From Streptococcus macacae NCTC 11558 (GTDB lineage: Bacteria > Bacillota > Bacilli > Lactobacillales > Streptococcaceae): DNA of 64,000 bases. Below, one piece after another: positions 10,321 to 21,086 of this stretch. Positions within the stretch are counted from its first letter, which is position 1. Each line of letters starts with the position of its first letter. Location: contig NZ_AEUW02000001.1 of NCBI RefSeq assembly GCF_000187995.2, positions 682,001-746,000 on the forward strand. Reading direction: 5' to 3'. The notes below the pieces were generated by a model. The model was given only the letters and a program-made list of their open reading frames with translations. It ran no database searches and was not told the origin of the DNA. Position numbers and translations under genes: made by a program.

Positions 10321-11245
10321 AATTCTTTTTACCTTCCCTTGTTATAAACTTCATCAGTATATTGAACGCTAAACTCATAATCAACAATACTAATGCAAGA
10401 GACCAAAGAACATTATTTTGAACAGTTCCCATAACAGTATTTCCAATTCCCATCGTCAAAACAGATGTTAAAGTAGCTGCCGGAGTTGTCAAAGAAGTCG
10501 GTACAACAGCTGAATTTCCTACAACCATCTGAATAGCTAGAGCTTCTCCAAAAGCACGAGCCATTCCAAAAACAACAGCTGTAAAGATCCCTGGTTTGGC
10601 TGCTTTTAAAATAACTCGCCAAATAGTTTGCCAACGTGTTGCCCCCATAGCCAGACTTGCTTCTTTGTAATGCCTTGGGACCGCTCTTATGCTATCAACT
10701 GTCATAAAAGTGACAGTCGGTAAAATCATAACAAACAGTACAAAGACTCCAGATAAAATACCAAAACCTGTCCCTCCAAAAATAGATCTGACAAAAGGCA
10801 CAACGACTTGCAGCCCAATAAACCCATATACAACTGAAGGTATCCCCACTAGGAGTTCCACAACAGGCTGTAAAATTTTAGCCCCGTATTTAGGTGAAAT
10901 TTCAGTCATAAAGACTGCTGCCCCAATAGCAAAAGGTGTAGCAATAATTGCCGACAAAATCGTTACAATAAAAGATCCTAAGATCATGGGCAAAGCGCCT
11001 AGATAAGGTTTGCCAGAAGCATCTTTAACATTTGGCTGCCAATTCGTTCCAAACAAAAATTTGAAAGGATTGATTTTATTAACAAAAAAAGTTGAGAGTC
11101 CCTTTTGCGCAACAAAGATAAGAATCAGTGCTACAACAATAACAATTAAGATTAAGCATAAAAAGGTAATTCCCTTCCCGAATTTCTCTAAGCGAGAATT
11201 TTTAGAGGGGGAGGTCAATTTTTTAGCGAGCTCTTGATTTTTCAT
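10310..11245 (-). CDS. pstC: Phosphate ABC transporter permease PstC
   Basis: A 311-residue permease with about six membrane helices. The EAA motif reads KEASLAMGATRWQTIWRVIL near residue 200, followed by ARAFGEALA, a typical PstC segment. It lies between pstS and pstA in the phosphate operon, 79 bases downstream of pstS. Confidence 0.93.
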   Translation of the reverse strand: MKNQELAKKLTSPSKNSRLEKFGKGITFLCLILIVIVVALILIFVAQKGLSTFFVNKINPFKFLFGTNWQPNVKDASGKPYLGALPMILGSFIVTILSAIIATPFAIGAAVFMTEISPKYGAKILQPVVELLVGIPSVVYGFIGLQVVVPFVRSIFGGTGFGILSGVFVLFVMILPTVTFMTVDSIRAVPRHYKEASLAMGATRWQTIWRVILKAAKPGIFTAVVFGMARAFGEALAIQMVVGNSAVVPTSLTTPAATLTSVLTMGIGNTVMGTVQNNVLWSLALVLLIMSLAFNILMKFITREGKKNYAR

Positions 11246-11324
11246 GATTCCTCCATTAGATCAAGACATAAAAAGTTTGAAAGACATGTTCTATACATAG
11301 CAGCATCTCTTAATGTTTCGACCA

Positions 11325-12188
11325 TTATTTAGGTTTAACGGTGCCATCTGCGCTTTTAACAACTTTCATGTCCTTAACCGAGATGTAGCCCATCTTTGTC
11401 ACTACACCTTTTTGAATTTTATCGCTAAGCATATAATCCAAAAATTCTTTAGTCAGCCCTGCAGCTTTGCCTTTAGTATACATATGCTCATAAGACCATA
11501 AAGGCCAATTATTGCTTGTTACATTTTCAGCTGTTGGTTTAAAGCCATTTAATTTTATAGATTTTACAGAATGATCAACATAAGCAAAAGCTAAGTAAGA
11601 AATAGCACCAGGAGTCTGTGAGACGATTGATTTAACCATTCCATTGGAATCTTGCTCCTGACTTTGCTTAGCGCTCTTTCCTTTCATAACAACAGTATCA
11701 AAGGTAGCACGAGAACCTGAACTAGCAGCTCTATTAATAATTGAAATTTCAAGATCCTGACCGCCAACTTGCTTCCAGTTGGTATACTCACCAGTAAAGA
11801 TCTTTTGTAATTGATCAAGTGTCAAATTAGAAACTTTGACTTTTTTATTGGTAATGACAGAAATACCAGCAACTGCCACTTTGTGGTCTACAAGTTTTGC
11901 AGCATTAATTCCGTCTTTTTCCTCAGCAAAAAGATCACTGTTTCCGATCTGGACAGCACCTGATTGTACTTGAGAAAGTCCTGTACCAGAACCGCCTCCT
12001 TGAACGTTAACTGTCTTTCCAATATTAGCATGACTAAATTCATCTGCTGAAGCTTCCACCAGAGGCTGTAAAGCAGTCGATCCTACACTATTAATAGACT
12101 GCCCTTTGTCAATCCAGCTAGAGCATGCTGTTAAGATAATACTGGCTAAAGCTAATAGTGACAGTAAAGCTAACCTTCTCTTTCTCAT
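11325..12188 (-). CDS. pstS: Phosphate-binding lipoprotein PstS
   Basis: A 287-residue lipoprotein. The signal peptide ends in the lipobox LTAC near residue 22. The mature part has PstS features: the N-terminal [20 protein letters not shown] and the phosphate-contact region [12 protein letters not shown]. It captures phosphate at the cell surface for PstCAB. It opens the operon; the 97 bases upstream contain an extended -10 (TGTTATAAT on the minus strand). I could not identify a clear phosphate-regulator box. Confidence 0.95.
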   Translation of the reverse strand: MRKRRLALLSLLALASIILTACSSWIDKGQSINSVGSTALQPLVEASADEFSHANIGKTVNVQGGGSGTGLSQVQSGAVQIGNSDLFAEEKDGINAAKLVDHKVAVAGISVITNKKVKVSNLTLDQLQKIFTGEYTNWKQVGGQDLEISIINRAASSGSRATFDTVVMKGKSAKQSQEQDSNGMVKSIVSQTPGAISYLAFAYVDHSVKSIKLNGFKPTAENVTSNNWPLWSYEHMYTKGKAAGLTKEFLDYMLSDKIQKGVVTKMGYISVKDMKVVKSADGTVKPK

Positions 12189-12285
12189 TCACCTGCTTAT
12201 CCTTTCTTTTTCAATTATAACAATAAAACAAATTAAAGGTGTTATTTTTCTAAGAATTTTCTCAAAATGTATTCTATAACATTTT

Positions 12286-13593
12286 TTATTGAAAACGGAG
12301 GCCTTTGGGAAAATGATTTTTCAATGTATTTCCTGTAACTTTTGCAAAACCTATTCCCTTACCTTTTATAAAAATTGGATACCAGCCATTGGGATAATCC
12401 TGAGAAAGGGATACACTATTTCCTGATACATATATCTTGAACTGTTCTACATCAATTTCAATAAAGCGCGTAAATTCCTCTCTTTTTAAAGCAAGGCCTA
12501 AGGCAAAAGAAGGTTCGAAACGTTTCTTTTTAAAAACTCCTAAATGCAGACCATTTCTTGCCATTTTTAGTTGAGACATATCAGGTAAACCTTGCGGCAG
12601 GAGATAAAGATGATCACCAAAAGTTTGATAAAATCCAGTTAATTTAACGTTAAGATGTTTGTGGGCGAAATCCTGCCACAATTGCTCCTGCTCTTTTTTG
12701 AGTTGATTTTTTCTAGGCTTAATAGCCACAGTTCTAGAGGGGCGTTTATCCTGCAACTTAGCGGCGAATTGCCCTTCTCCTTTAAAACAATGAGGATACA
12801 TACGGGCTGCCTGAGGCATCTTGATTCCAGCTGCCATACCATTGATCTTAGGTATCTCAGCTAATTCTAAATAGCTGTATTTTGATAAGAGCCAGCTTAC
12901 AACTTCTTCATTTTCCTCCGGTGCCCAAGTACAAGTAGAATATACTAGACTACCTCCTGGTGCCAGCATTTTCACGGCTTCTGTCAGGATTTCTTTTTGT
13001 ATCTGCGCACACTGTAAAGGATAGTCCTCATGCCAGTATTGAATGGCAGATGGATCTTTACGAAACATACCTTCTCCAGAACAAGGGGCATCTAAAACAA
13101 TAAGGTCAAAATAATGCTGGAAAACTGCAGCCAGCCTCTTGGGACTTTCATTAGTCACAAGAGCATTTCTAGCTCCAAAACGCTCTATATTTTCAACAAG
13201 TGCCTTACTGCGTTTCTTAGAAATCTCATTGCTGATCAAAATGCCGCTATTATTTAAATAAGAAAGCAAGTGTGTTGATTTGCCTCCAGGAGCAGCTGCT
13301 AAATCAAGCACCTTCATACCTGGCTTTGGAGCTGCTATTTGTCCTACCATCTGAGCAGCAGGCTCTTGGGAATAAACTAGGCCAGTAACATGCTCTATAG
13401 ATTTCCCTGATATCTTGCCATAATGTCCCCAAGGAGTATCTTTAATAGGATCTGTAAAATGATCGGCTTCTCCTTTTAAAGGATTGATGCGATAGGCGGA
13501 AACAGGATTTTCTTCAAAACTTTTAAAAAAAGCTGCTGCTTCTGCCCCTAGTATAGTCTGATATTTTTCAACAAATTTTTCTGGTAACAGCAT
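12286..13593 (-). CDS. RNA m5C methyltransferase, NOL1/NOP2/Sun family (RsmF-like)
   Basis: A 435-residue protein. The N-terminal Rossmann domain has the SAM motif LDLAAAPGGKSTH near residue 108. The two family cysteines sit in DAPCSGEGMF near 180 and STCTWAPEENE near 230, and together mark an RNA cytosine-5 methyltransferase. The C-terminal 150 residues fit the RsmF/YebU RNA-binding part. It probably modifies 16S rRNA; the exact target is inferred. It ends 97 bases before pstS, with a separate promoter between them. Confidence 0.88.
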   Translation of the reverse strand: MLLPEKFVEKYQTILGAEAAAFFKSFEENPVSAYRINPLKGEADHFTDPIKDTPWGHYGKISGKSIEHVTGLVYSQEPAAQMVGQIAAPKPGMKVLDLAAAPGGKSTHLLSYLNNSGILISNEISKKRSKALVENIERFGARNALVTNESPKRLAAVFQHYFDLIVLDAPCSGEGMFRKDPSAIQYWHEDYPLQCAQIQKEILTEAVKMLAPGGSLVYSTCTWAPEENEEVVSWLLSKYSYLELAEIPKINGMAAGIKMPQAARMYPHCFKGEGQFAAKLQDKRPSRTVAIKPRKNQLKKEQEQLWQDFAHKHLNVKLTGFYQTFGDHLYLLPQGLPDMSQLKMARNGLHLGVFKKKRFEPSFALGLALKREEFTRFIEIDVEQFKIYVSGNSVSLSQDYPNGWYPIFIKGKGIGFAKVTGNTLKNHFPKGLRFQ

Positions 13594-13659
13594 AACATCA
13601 CTTTCATTTTCTTAGTTTTTTAGAAAGGCCGCTTCGCTCCTTTCAGCAGAAAAACATTT

Positions 13660-14418
13660 CTAATGAACATATTTTTGTATCTCTTTTAATTTTTCTTTAG
13701 GTACAAACATCACTTCCTGACGGGTCTCAAAATTAGGTTTTTTCCCATAGAAATCACAAATCTTATAGCCCAGCTTTTCTCCCATAATACTGCCGGCAGC
13801 ATAATCCCAAGGTGATATTTTAGAAAAATAAGCCAATAAACGTCCCGACAGGACACGGCAGATACTTAAGCCAGCACTTCCAAAACAGCGAACACCTAAA
13901 GTTTGACAGCCCAAATTAGCAAGGCCCATAAAATTTTGAGAAGCCATACTGCTGTTAACACAGATAAGCGATCGGCTCAAAGGTTTATCAGTAAAAGGAG
14001 GAAGTTTTTGACCATTAGCTGTCACATCAAATTGACCGCCGCCACTATATAAGACATCATTCATCACATCATAAATCAGTCCAAATTGACCTTGGCCTTC
14101 TTCGTAATAAGCAATCATAACAGCAAAATCACAGCCTTGTGCTACAAAATTCACAGTTCCATCAATAGGATCAATGACCCAAACAGAACCTTTTGTAATA
14201 TCAGCAGTCAGATTATTTTCTTCTGCCAGAAAGCAGTCATTGGGATAGCGTGCGTGAATGCTGTCCACTAAAAGTGTCTGTACCTCTTTATCAAGTTCTG
14301 TCACCAGGTCATCAAAACGTGTTTTTTCCTCAATAATGAGGTCTTTTGTCATATTTTTGCGGATAAATTGTCCTGCTTGACCAATAATTTCTTTGGCAAA
14401 TTGAAATTTACTTTCCAA
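13660..14418 (-). CDS. Inositol monophosphatase family protein (SuhB-like)
   Basis: A 252-residue enzyme with the family metal-binding motifs: LAEEN near residue 67, [12 protein letters not shown] near 82 and the C-terminal SPWDYAAGS. It dephosphorylates small sugar-alcohol phosphates or related substrates; the true one is unknown. I use the TTG at 14418, preceded by AAAGGA, because the protein then begins as family members do. A longer frame reaches 14493 but would lie inside the UPF0223 gene, which this gene overlaps by 11 bases. Confidence 0.8.
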   Translation of the reverse strand: MESKFQFAKEIIGQAGQFIRKNMTKDLIIEEKTRFDDLVTELDKEVQTLLVDSIHARYPNDCFLAEENNLTADITKGSVWVIDPIDGTVNFVAQGCDFAVMIAYYEEGQGQFGLIYDVMNDVLYSGGGQFDVTANGQKLPPFTDKPLSRSLICVNSSMASQNFMGLANLGCQTLGVRCFGSAGLSICRVLSGRLLAYFSKISPWDYAAGSIMGEKLGYKICDFYGKKPNFETRQEVMFVPKEKLKEIQKYVH

Positions 14419-14689
14419 GAGATATAAATCCTTTCTCTTTTGCTTTTGCTGCCTGCACAGCACAATAGATAGAATAGCCGCTGTTTTTTTCAAATTCTCG
14501 TCCGATTTGTTTTTCTTGAGCTTTGCTTCTAACGACTTCTTTGAAAGCCTTATAGCTTTCTAAAAACTGCTTAATATCGACTTTACTCTCATATGCTTTT
14601 TCAACTTGGTTTAAAAAAGAGAGCACTGAGGCAATTTCATCAGTGCTCCAAGATACATCTAAAGGGTAGGCGTAATTTTTAGGCATCAT
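14408..14689 (-). CDS. UPF0223 family protein
   Basis: A 93-residue protein matching the small UPF0223 family of Firmicutes, with the typical start [21 protein letters not shown]. Function unknown. It sits between spxA and the inositol-phosphatase-like gene and overlaps both by about 11 bases, so the three are translated as one operon. Confidence 0.85.
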   Translation of the reverse strand: MMPKNYAYPLDVSWSTDEIASVLSFLNQVEKAYESKVDIKQFLESYKAFKEVVRSKAQEKQIGREFEKNSGYSIYCAVQAAKAKEKGFISLGK

Positions 14690-15095
14690 CTTTTCCTTTA
14701 ATTTCTGCTCTCATAGTTGCTTGACGCAATTCATGTTTTCGATAATCTCTTGGTAGGAAGGCACGAATTTCATCTTCATTAAAACCGATTTGCATTCTTT
14801 TATCATCTAAAATAATAGGGCGGCGTAAAAGGCTAGGATTCTTAGAAATAAGGTTGATCAATTCAGACATTGACAGGTCTTCAAAATCAACGGCTAATCT
14901 TTGGAAGATTTTTGATCGTGTTGAAATAATATCCTCAGTCCCGTTTTCAGTGAAGGCCAATATTTTTATCAGTTCATCTCTATTTAAGGGACTCGCTATA
15001 ATATTGTGCTCTTGAAAGTTAACATTATGTTTTGTTAACCATGCCTTAGCTTTTCGACAGCTCGTACAGCTAGGCGATAAGAATAAAGTAACCAT
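14679..15095 (-). CDS. spxA: Spx family transcription regulator (SpxA-like)
   Basis: A 138-residue ArsC-fold protein with the redox motif Cys10-Thr-Ser-Cys13 and the conserved RRPI segment near residue 90, which together define Spx. Spx binds the C-terminal domain of RNA polymerase alpha and directs oxidative-stress genes. Position beside UPF0223 fits SpxA1 of S. mutans. The start is the ATG at 15095; an in-frame TTG lies immediately upstream. Confidence 0.9.
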   Translation of the reverse strand: MVTLFLSPSCTSCRKAKAWLTKHNVNFQEHNIIASPLNRDELIKILAFTENGTEDIISTRSKIFQRLAVDFEDLSMSELINLISKNPSLLRRPIILDDKRMQIGFNEDEIRAFLPRDYRKHELRQATMRAEIKGKDDA

Positions 15096-15154
15096 CAACC
15101 TACCCTCTCAATGATACATAACATCTCCATTATACTAGATTTTATACTATTTTT

Positions 15155-16081
15155 CTACGAATTTTCGAAATTTCTTGCGATTTCTTCATCAGATTTGAGC
15201 TGGGTCACTAAATCATCAACGCCATTAAATTTAGTCATTTCTCTGATTCTGTCTAACCAGAAAATTTCAATAGTCTCTCCGTAAATATCTCCGTCAAAAT
15301 CAAAGATATTGGCTTCTATTCTTAATTCAGTACCGCCAAAGGTTATATTTTTTCCAATACTTGTCATTGAACGATAGCGCCTGCCAGAGACTAACGCATC
15401 CGTCACATAAACACCATCAGACGGCAGAAAGGTACGATCAATAAGAGCTAAATTAGCTGTTGGAAATCCAATGGTACGTCCCCTAGCATCACCATGGACT
15501 ACAATACCTCGTGTTGAAAATGCATATCCTAAGAGCTGCTCAACCTGTCGGACATCCCCCTTTTGAATCAGACTGCGAATGCGCGTTGAACTGATTTTGC
15601 TTCCTTCATACTGAACTTCAGGAAGCACAATGATATCACCTTGAAAATTTCGCTTAAGATAGTCTGAATCAGCCTGATTGTAACCAAATTTATAATCAAA
15701 ACCAACAACAATTTTCTTTGCTTTTAAGGCTTTGATATATGTTTCAATAAAATCATCAGAACTGAGTTTAGCAAAATGTGAAGTAAAGTCAATAAGATAC
15801 AGATCATCAACACCATATTCAGCAAATTTAGCATAACGCTTTTGCGGGAAGTTGATATGATCCAATAAACTAGGGTTATAACGAGAAAAGACTAATTGCG
15901 GCGATTCTGGAAATGTAAGTACTGCAACTCTCAGCCCCTCCTTCGCCGCTGCCTTTTTCGCTTGTTCAAAAAGCTGTTGATGTCCTTTATGCAGAGCATC
16001 AAAATAACCTAATACCAAAACAGAATTTTCAGATTGTTTGATTTCTTCTGCATTCTGTATTTTATAAATATTCATTGTCAT
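15155..16081 (-). CDS. ribF: Bifunctional riboflavin kinase / FAD synthetase
   Basis: A 308-residue two-domain enzyme that converts riboflavin to FMN and FAD. The N-terminal nucleotidyltransferase domain has GYFDALHKGHQ near residue 25 and ISSTRIRSLI near 165. The C-terminal kinase domain has GDARGRTIGFPTANL near 198. The first ATG has AGAAGG five bases upstream. It follows truB by 15 bases, a common pairing in Firmicutes. Confidence 0.95.
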   Translation of the reverse strand: MTMNIYKIQNAEEIKQSENSVLVLGYFDALHKGHQQLFEQAKKAAAKEGLRVAVLTFPESPQLVFSRYNPSLLDHINFPQKRYAKFAEYGVDDLYLIDFTSHFAKLSSDDFIETYIKALKAKKIVVGFDYKFGYNQADSDYLKRNFQGDIIVLPEVQYEGSKISSTRIRSLIQKGDVRQVEQLLGYAFSTRGIVVHGDARGRTIGFPTANLALIDRTFLPSDGVYVTDALVSGRRYRSMTSIGKNITFGGTELRIEANIFDFDGDIYGETIEIFWLDRIREMTKFNGVDDLVTQLKSDEEIARNFENS

Positions 16082-16096
16082 TGATACCTTCTAATG

Positions 16097-16975
16097 CTAT
16101 ATAAAGACCTTTTTAGGTTTATAGAGCTCACCGCGCTGCTCTAAGATAGCAATTAATCTGTCTTTTTTAAAAGCTGCTAATAATGGATGAGTTTGATCCA
16201 AAGAAATACGCCTGCCAAAAGAGAGTTCAGAAATTTGAGCATCCGATAGTTCTATTTGGGGCAAATCAAGCACACCATATGAAATGGGCAAAAGAAAAGA
16301 AAAATCACGTGTTTCAGCCCTTTCAGCAATTTCAGATAGGGTTAGCGCTTTGTCTAAACTTAAACCAGCTGAAGCCGTTCTCTTAAGAAAGGACATATGG
16401 CTGGCATAACCGAGCTTTTTACCCAAATCAACTGCCAAGGTCCTGATATAGGTGCCTTTGCTGCAGGCAACACGAAAATGAAAGCAACAGCAATCATTCT
16501 CAAAGCTCAAATCACTGGTTCGTTTAAAATCATAAATAACCACCTGACGCTGCGGACGTTCGACATGCTGGCCTGCGCGTGCGTATTCATAGAGTTTTTT
16601 GCCATTAACCTTGACAGCTGAATACATGGGCGGAATTTGCATAAGCGGTCCAATAAAACTTGTTATCGCTTGATCAATCATTTCTGCAGATAAGGCAGGA
16701 TCAAGCGGTGTTCGCTCAATGACATTACCGCTAGCATCTTCGGTTGTTGTTGAAAAGCCAAGTGTTATTTGCCCTTCATAAACCTTACCAGCATCTGTCA
16801 TATATTCAAGAACTCGCGTAGCCTTACCAACTGCAATTGGAAGAACCCCAACAACATCAGGATCCAATGTTCCTCCGTGTCCAATCTTTTTTTCCCCTAA
16901 TATCTTACGAAGCTTAAAGACCGCGTCATGTGAGGTCATTCCTGCTTCTTTTTTTAAATTGATAATTCCGTTCAT
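16097..16975 (-). CDS. truB: tRNA pseudouridine-55 synthase
   Basis: A 292-residue enzyme with the catalytic motif [15 protein letters not shown] near residue 38; the Asp after TL is the catalytic residue. Other marks are [16 protein letters not shown] and [15 protein letters not shown] sequence (here [12 protein letters not shown]). It makes pseudouridine 55 in the T-loop of tRNAs. Its ATG overlaps the stop of the upstream hydrolase gene (ATGA). Confidence 0.95.
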   Translation of the reverse strand: MNGIINLKKEAGMTSHDAVFKLRKILGEKKIGHGGTLDPDVVGVLPIAVGKATRVLEYMTDAGKVYEGQITLGFSTTTEDASGNVIERTPLDPALSAEMIDQAITSFIGPLMQIPPMYSAVKVNGKKLYEYARAGQHVERPQRQVVIYDFKRTSDLSFENDCCCFHFRVACSKGTYIRTLAVDLGKKLGYASHMSFLKRTASAGLSLDKALTLSEIAERAETRDFSFLLPISYGVLDLPQIELSDAQISELSFGRRISLDQTHPLLAAFKKDRLIAILEQRGELYKPKKVFI

Positions 16976-17808
16976 TGTTTTCCTTTTTCGTCTAGAATGT
17001 CTCTATTTTCTAAGAATGCTAAGGCTGTTTTTTGCAACTCTTTATTTTGTTCAAAGAGAGCGTGACCGCAATTTTTCAGAATCTTTATGCTGCTATTTTT
17101 GATATAAGCTGATAGTTCTTTAGAGGATTCAACACCGAGCACATCATCCTCCTTAGCTCCTATAATTAGAGTTTGGCACTGAAGTTCCTGCAATTTAGCT
17201 AAAGTATTATGATGTAAACAAGCTTGAGACTGAGTCATAATTCTTTGTTTATTTTTAATTTTACCAAAAGTTCCCAGAATTCTGTAAAGATACTTGAGAT
17301 AGGCAAAGCTTTTTGCTGTATAGGAATGAACAGCAATATCTAGCACCAAGTCCTTATAAGAACTATTTTGGCTCAACGTTAGCCAATGTCCGATTCTTTC
17401 TTGGCTTAAGGTATTCATACGGCCTGCTGTCACTACTAGAATCAATTTTTCAATCATCTGCGGAAAATCCAAGGCAAGATACTGGGCAATCATGCCGCCC
17501 TGTGAAATCCCCATAATATTGGCTGGACTGATATTCAGCATAGCCATGGCCTCAGCAATATCATTAGCCATTTCTTTGGTGCTGTATTTTTCTGGCAATT
17601 CATTGATTCGACTGAAAACATAGACTTTATACTGCTTGGCCATCATCCGATAAGAAAGCGACAGGAATTGAGCCATCCCTTTGACCGTTGATAGGCCGTC
17701 ACCCAAGCCTGGAATAATAAGCAGAGGCCTTTTTCCTTGACCGAATGTAACATAATTCATACTTTTGCCATTAAAATACAAGATTTTATTTTTTGCACCA
17801 TATACCAC
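16972..17808 (-). CDS. Alpha/beta hydrolase
   Basis: A 278-residue alpha/beta-hydrolase-fold protein. The nucleophile elbow is GISQGG with its Ser near residue 102, a late Asp lies in GAKEDDV and the catalytic His in CGHALFE. The oxyanion segment is IPGLGDG near residue 33. Substrate unknown. It overlaps truB by four bases, so they are probably co-translated. Confidence 0.8.
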   Translation of the reverse strand: MVYGAKNKILYFNGKSMNYVTFGQGKRPLLIIPGLGDGLSTVKGMAQFLSLSYRMMAKQYKVYVFSRINELPEKYSTKEMANDIAEAMAMLNISPANIMGISQGGMIAQYLALDFPQMIEKLILVVTAGRMNTLSQERIGHWLTLSQNSSYKDLVLDIAVHSYTAKSFAYLKYLYRILGTFGKIKNKQRIMTQSQACLHHNTLAKLQELQCQTLIIGAKEDDVLGVESSKELSAYIKNSSIKILKNCGHALFEQNKELQKTALAFLENRDILDEKGKQ

Positions 17809-17940
17809 GATGATTGTCCTTTTTATCCTTACTCTAAATTAATAATCTCTTGAAATCATAAACTCTATTATAGCATAGATTGCTAAGAAATAGTGAGGAG
17901 AAAACATTGATGCAAAAGCTGCAAACTAAAAATTGAAAGG

Positions 17941-19317
17941 CTAAAGAACTCGTCTGCTTTTTTCGCTTACTTTATATCGGTTCATTTTAATAATAATTTG
18001 TTCTTCTATTAAAGGTAAAGCAATTGTCACCTTTAAACCGGGATGATTGTCTGAAAAGATCGTTTCTCCTTGGTGTAATTTAATAATCTGCTTAGTGATA
18101 ACTGTCCCCATGCCATGCGTCTCATAATTGGTCGATTTTTGATTCAGTTCTGTAATTTTTTCAGCTGTAATATCTCCTTGATCCGCAATGATGATGAGCA
18201 CTTTGTTCTCAACTAATTGATAGGTTAAATCAATCTGGTTAGAGCTGCTATGCATAATACTATTAAGCAGGAGATTCCTGAAAGCTCTTTCTAGTAAAAT
18301 AGCATCCCCCTTTATTAATACTGCCTCAGCAGGTAAATCAAAATGAAGTGTTATAGTGTCATAATTATTTAGAATATCAGCAATCACTGTTCGTAGGACA
18401 ACAACCAAATCAAGATTGGAAAAGTCAGAATGATGCTTTTGGTTATCCAATAAATAGCTCAAATTGAGATTAGAAATCATTTCTTGCATGTTTTGAATCT
18501 GATTTTCAATTTGTTCAATTTTCTTTCCTCTGCCATACTGCTGTTCTAGCTGACTAGTATAGCCTGAAATTAACATAAGCGGATTGCGTAAATCATGGCT
18601 AACGCCTCTAATCCACTGCTCTTTCATCAGATAGCTTTCTTCCAAAATATGAGATGTTTCATTGAGAGCTGCCTTAATTTCAGAGAGGTTGCCTTTTTCA
18701 TTAAGAGCCACATTTTGACCCTGAGATAAAGACGCAACAGCAGCAACGATCGGCTTCATCTCCTTTTTAATGCGCAGTTTTGATCGGCTCAAAAGAATAA
18801 AAATCAGTAAAAGAATAATACCTAAGAAAACAGGTACTAAAATAAGACAATTCCTGATAAATTGCGTATTAGCATAGAGGTTAAATTTTGCTAAGGAATG
18901 CTTTTTAGGCTTTTTAGGATAGCCCAAAACTAAAATCTGCTGACCGCGTACATAGGAGAAAACAGGGTAATCTTCTAAATACCAGCGTGAAAATTTCACT
19001 AGATCAGTGTTGGTATAATGTCTTTTAAGCTGTTTAGGTAAATGATAAGATTGGACAATATTGCCATCTTGATTCAGCACCATAGCCCAAGTCTTTTGTT
19101 TATTCATTTCTTTTCGGCTGCTTTTATCAAAAAGGAAATTATTCTGTTGACTTGATTGAGCAATTTTGGTGTAGAGCAGTTCCGGATTTTCATTTCCATA
19201 ATGGCTAAGATAAGTTAAAAAAATCAAACCATATACAAAAACAAATCCTATGATTAAAGCAAAGATTAATAAAACATACTTGGTTAATAACTTAGTAAAA
19301 AATTTAACGCTATCCAT
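17941..19317 (-). CDS. lcrS: Sensor histidine kinase (LcrS-like)
   Basis: A 458-residue membrane kinase with membrane segments at about 13-36 and 156-177. The H box is VSHDLRNP with His241; the ATPase domain is present though its G boxes are less canonical (IADQGD, HGMGTVI). The ATG directly follows the stop of the response regulator gene. Its divergent neighbour is a lantibiotic-immunity-type ABC transporter. This arrangement matches the LcrRS/LctFEG system described in S. mutans for resistance to lacticin 481-type lantibiotics; the symbol rests on that memory and context. Confidence 0.8.
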   Translation of the reverse strand: MDSVKFFTKLLTKYVLLIFALIIGFVFVYGLIFLTYLSHYGNENPELLYTKIAQSSQQNNFLFDKSSRKEMNKQKTWAMVLNQDGNIVQSYHLPKQLKRHYTNTDLVKFSRWYLEDYPVFSYVRGQQILVLGYPKKPKKHSLAKFNLYANTQFIRNCLILVPVFLGIILLLIFILLSRSKLRIKKEMKPIVAAVASLSQGQNVALNEKGNLSEIKAALNETSHILEESYLMKEQWIRGVSHDLRNPLMLISGYTSQLEQQYGRGKKIEQIENQIQNMQEMISNLNLSYLLDNQKHHSDFSNLDLVVVLRTVIADILNNYDTITLHFDLPAEAVLIKGDAILLERAFRNLLLNSIMHSSSNQIDLTYQLVENKVLIIIADQGDITAEKITELNQKSTNYETHGMGTVITKQIIKLHQGETIFSDNHPGLKVTIALPLIEEQIIIKMNRYKVSEKSRRVL

Positions 19318-20007
19318 TTAACCCACCTTTAGTTTGTAGCCTAGACCTTTAATGGTTAGTAAGCTTTCTGGCTTAGAAGGGTTGGCTTCAATTTTTTGTC
19401 GAATCTTGCGAATATGAGCCATTAGAGTATTTTCATAACCCTGATATGGCGGTCCCCAAACTTTTTCTAAGAGTTGATCAAAGGTCACAATACGATTTTT
19501 ATTGTCATATAAAACCTTAAGAATACTATACTCCTTAGCTGTCAGCTGAATCTCTAATTCCCCTTTAGTAATCAGAGCTTGACTAAAATTCACCTGACAA
19601 GTCGGTAAAACAAGGACTTCGTCATTTTCAGGATAGGTTCTTTTTAAGATCGAAAGAATTCGCAGCTCCAAATCTCTTGGGCGAAAAGGTTTAACAATAT
19701 AATCATCTGCTCCCAACTCAAAACCTTGATACTGTTTTTCAATATCTGAAATGGCTGATAAAAATAAAATAGGAATTGTTGATGTCTTACGGATACCTTT
19801 TAAGACTTCAAAACCTGACCCTTCAGGCAGCATAATATCTAAAATAGCTAAATCAAAGGATTTTTCTGCAAATTGCTCTAAAGCCTCCTTTTGTGACTGC
19901 ACACTTGTTAGATTGCTAAAGCCAGCAATACTCAAAGATTCTTGCACCATTTTTAAAATTTCTGGATTATCGTCTAAAACTAAGATCTTTTTCTCTTTAT
20001 AGTTCAT
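19318..20007 (-). CDS. lcrR: Response regulator (LcrR-like)
   Basis: A 229-residue OmpR-family regulator with phosphoacceptor Asp57 in LAILDIMLP and a C-terminal winged helix with the segment QGYENTLMAHIRKIR. It is transcribed with the kinase gene and away from the lctFEG-like operon. Three direct repeats at 20059-20092 in the shared upstream region are the best candidate for its binding site. Confidence 0.82.
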   Translation of the reverse strand: MNYKEKKILVLDDNPEILKMVQESLSIAGFSNLTSVQSQKEALEQFAEKSFDLAILDIMLPEGSGFEVLKGIRKTSTIPILFLSAISDIEKQYQGFELGADDYIVKPFRPRDLELRILSILKRTYPENDEVLVLPTCQVNFSQALITKGELEIQLTAKEYSILKVLYDNKNRIVTFDQLLEKVWGPPYQGYENTLMAHIRKIRQKIEANPSKPESLLTIKGLGYKLKVG

Positions 20008-20058
20008 AATATTACCTCAACAAAATTAGTATATCACATTGCCTCCTTGGCCAACGGA

Positions 20059-20092
20059 TTCAAGGTAAAATTTAAGGAATAATTAAGGTAAG
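20059..20092 (+). promoter_or_regulatory. Three direct repeats between lcrRS and lctFEG
   Basis: Three tandem copies of an 11-12 base unit: TTCAAGGTAAAA, TTTAAGGAATA and ATTAAGGTAAG. One helical turn between copies is what OmpR-family dimers recognise. The last two copies also fit the CiaR consensus (TTTAAG-N5-ATTAAG), so LcrR and CiaR are both candidate binders. Confidence 0.5.
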
Positions 20093-20180
20093 AAGCAGAT
20101 TAAGATAAAGATGCTTTACTATCATTAAAAGTGTCAAGAAGGAAATGACCTTACCCTAAACCATTTGAAGGAGAAGTAAA

Positions 20181-21086
20181 ATGAACAATTATATCATTGA
20201 AACTAATCAATTAAGTAAGGATTTTTCAGGTGAACTAGCCGTTAATCAGCTTTCTATTCATATTAGAAAAAATGAAATTTATGGTTTTTTAGGACCTAAT
20301 GGTGCTGGCAAAAGTACCGCTATGAAAATGCTCTTAGGACTGCTGCAGCCAACGAAGGGTTCTATAAAACTCTTTGGTAAAAATTTTGACAGCAATCAAC
20401 TGGCACTGCTCTCAAATGTCGGCTCTCTCATTGAAGAACCCTCTTATTATGCTAATCTGACCGGCTATGAAAATCTTGAAATCATTCAAAAATTACTGAA
20501 ATTGCCAAAAAGAAATATTGATGAAGTCTTAAAAATCGTTAAGCTTTATGAACAAAAAGACAAGCTAGTAAAAAATTACTCACTGGGTATGAAACAACGC
20601 CTAGGCATTGCTCTGGCTATTGTCAAATTTCCTAAATTGCTGATTCTGGATGAGCCTACCAACGGTTTGGATCCTGCAGGAATTCAGGAAATTCGAGAAC
20701 TCATCAAGTCCTTACCACAGCGCTATGATATGACGGTTATTATTTCCAGCCATATTCTTTCAGAAATTGAACAAATGGCTACGACTGTCGGTATTATCAA
20801 TAAAGGAAAGCTGCTTTTTGAAGGTTATTTAGCTGACCTTGAAGAAGATGAAAAGTACCTTTTTGAGACTAGTGATGATACCATAGCTAAAAGACTGCTA
20901 TTATCTAAAGGCTTTATTCTAGATAAAGAGGAAGTCATTATCAATGATCAAAATAAAGCCAATATAGCTGCCGCTATTAGACTCTTGGTTAAAAATGATA
21001 TTGCTATTTACCAAGTTCGTATGATTCGTAAATCATTGGAAGATGTCTTCCTTGATATGACTGGACGTGAAGGAGGAATCTTATAA
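20181..21086 (+). CDS. lctF: Lantibiotic-immunity-type ABC transporter, ATPase (LctF-like)
   Basis: A 301-residue ABC ATPase with Walker A GPNGAGKST near residue 38, signature YSLGMKQR, Walker B LLILDEP and H-loop SSHILSE. This type drives LanFEG/BcrAB exporters that expel peptide antibiotics from the membrane. SD GAAGGAGAAG precedes the start. The gene opens a three-gene operon with two small permeases. Confidence 0.87.
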   Translation: MNNYIIETNQLSKDFSGELAVNQLSIHIRKNEIYGFLGPNGAGKSTAMKMLLGLLQPTKGSIKLFGKNFDSNQLALLSNVGSLIEEPSYYANLTGYENLEIIQKLLKLPKRNIDEVLKIVKLYEQKDKLVKNYSLGMKQRLGIALAIVKFPKLLILDEPTNGLDPAGIQEIRELIKSLPQRYDMTVIISSHILSEIEQMATTVGIINKGKLLFEGYLADLEEDEKYLFETSDDTIAKRLLLSKGFILDKEEVIINDQNKANIAAAIRLLVKNDIAIYQVRMIRKSLEDVFLDMTGREGGIL

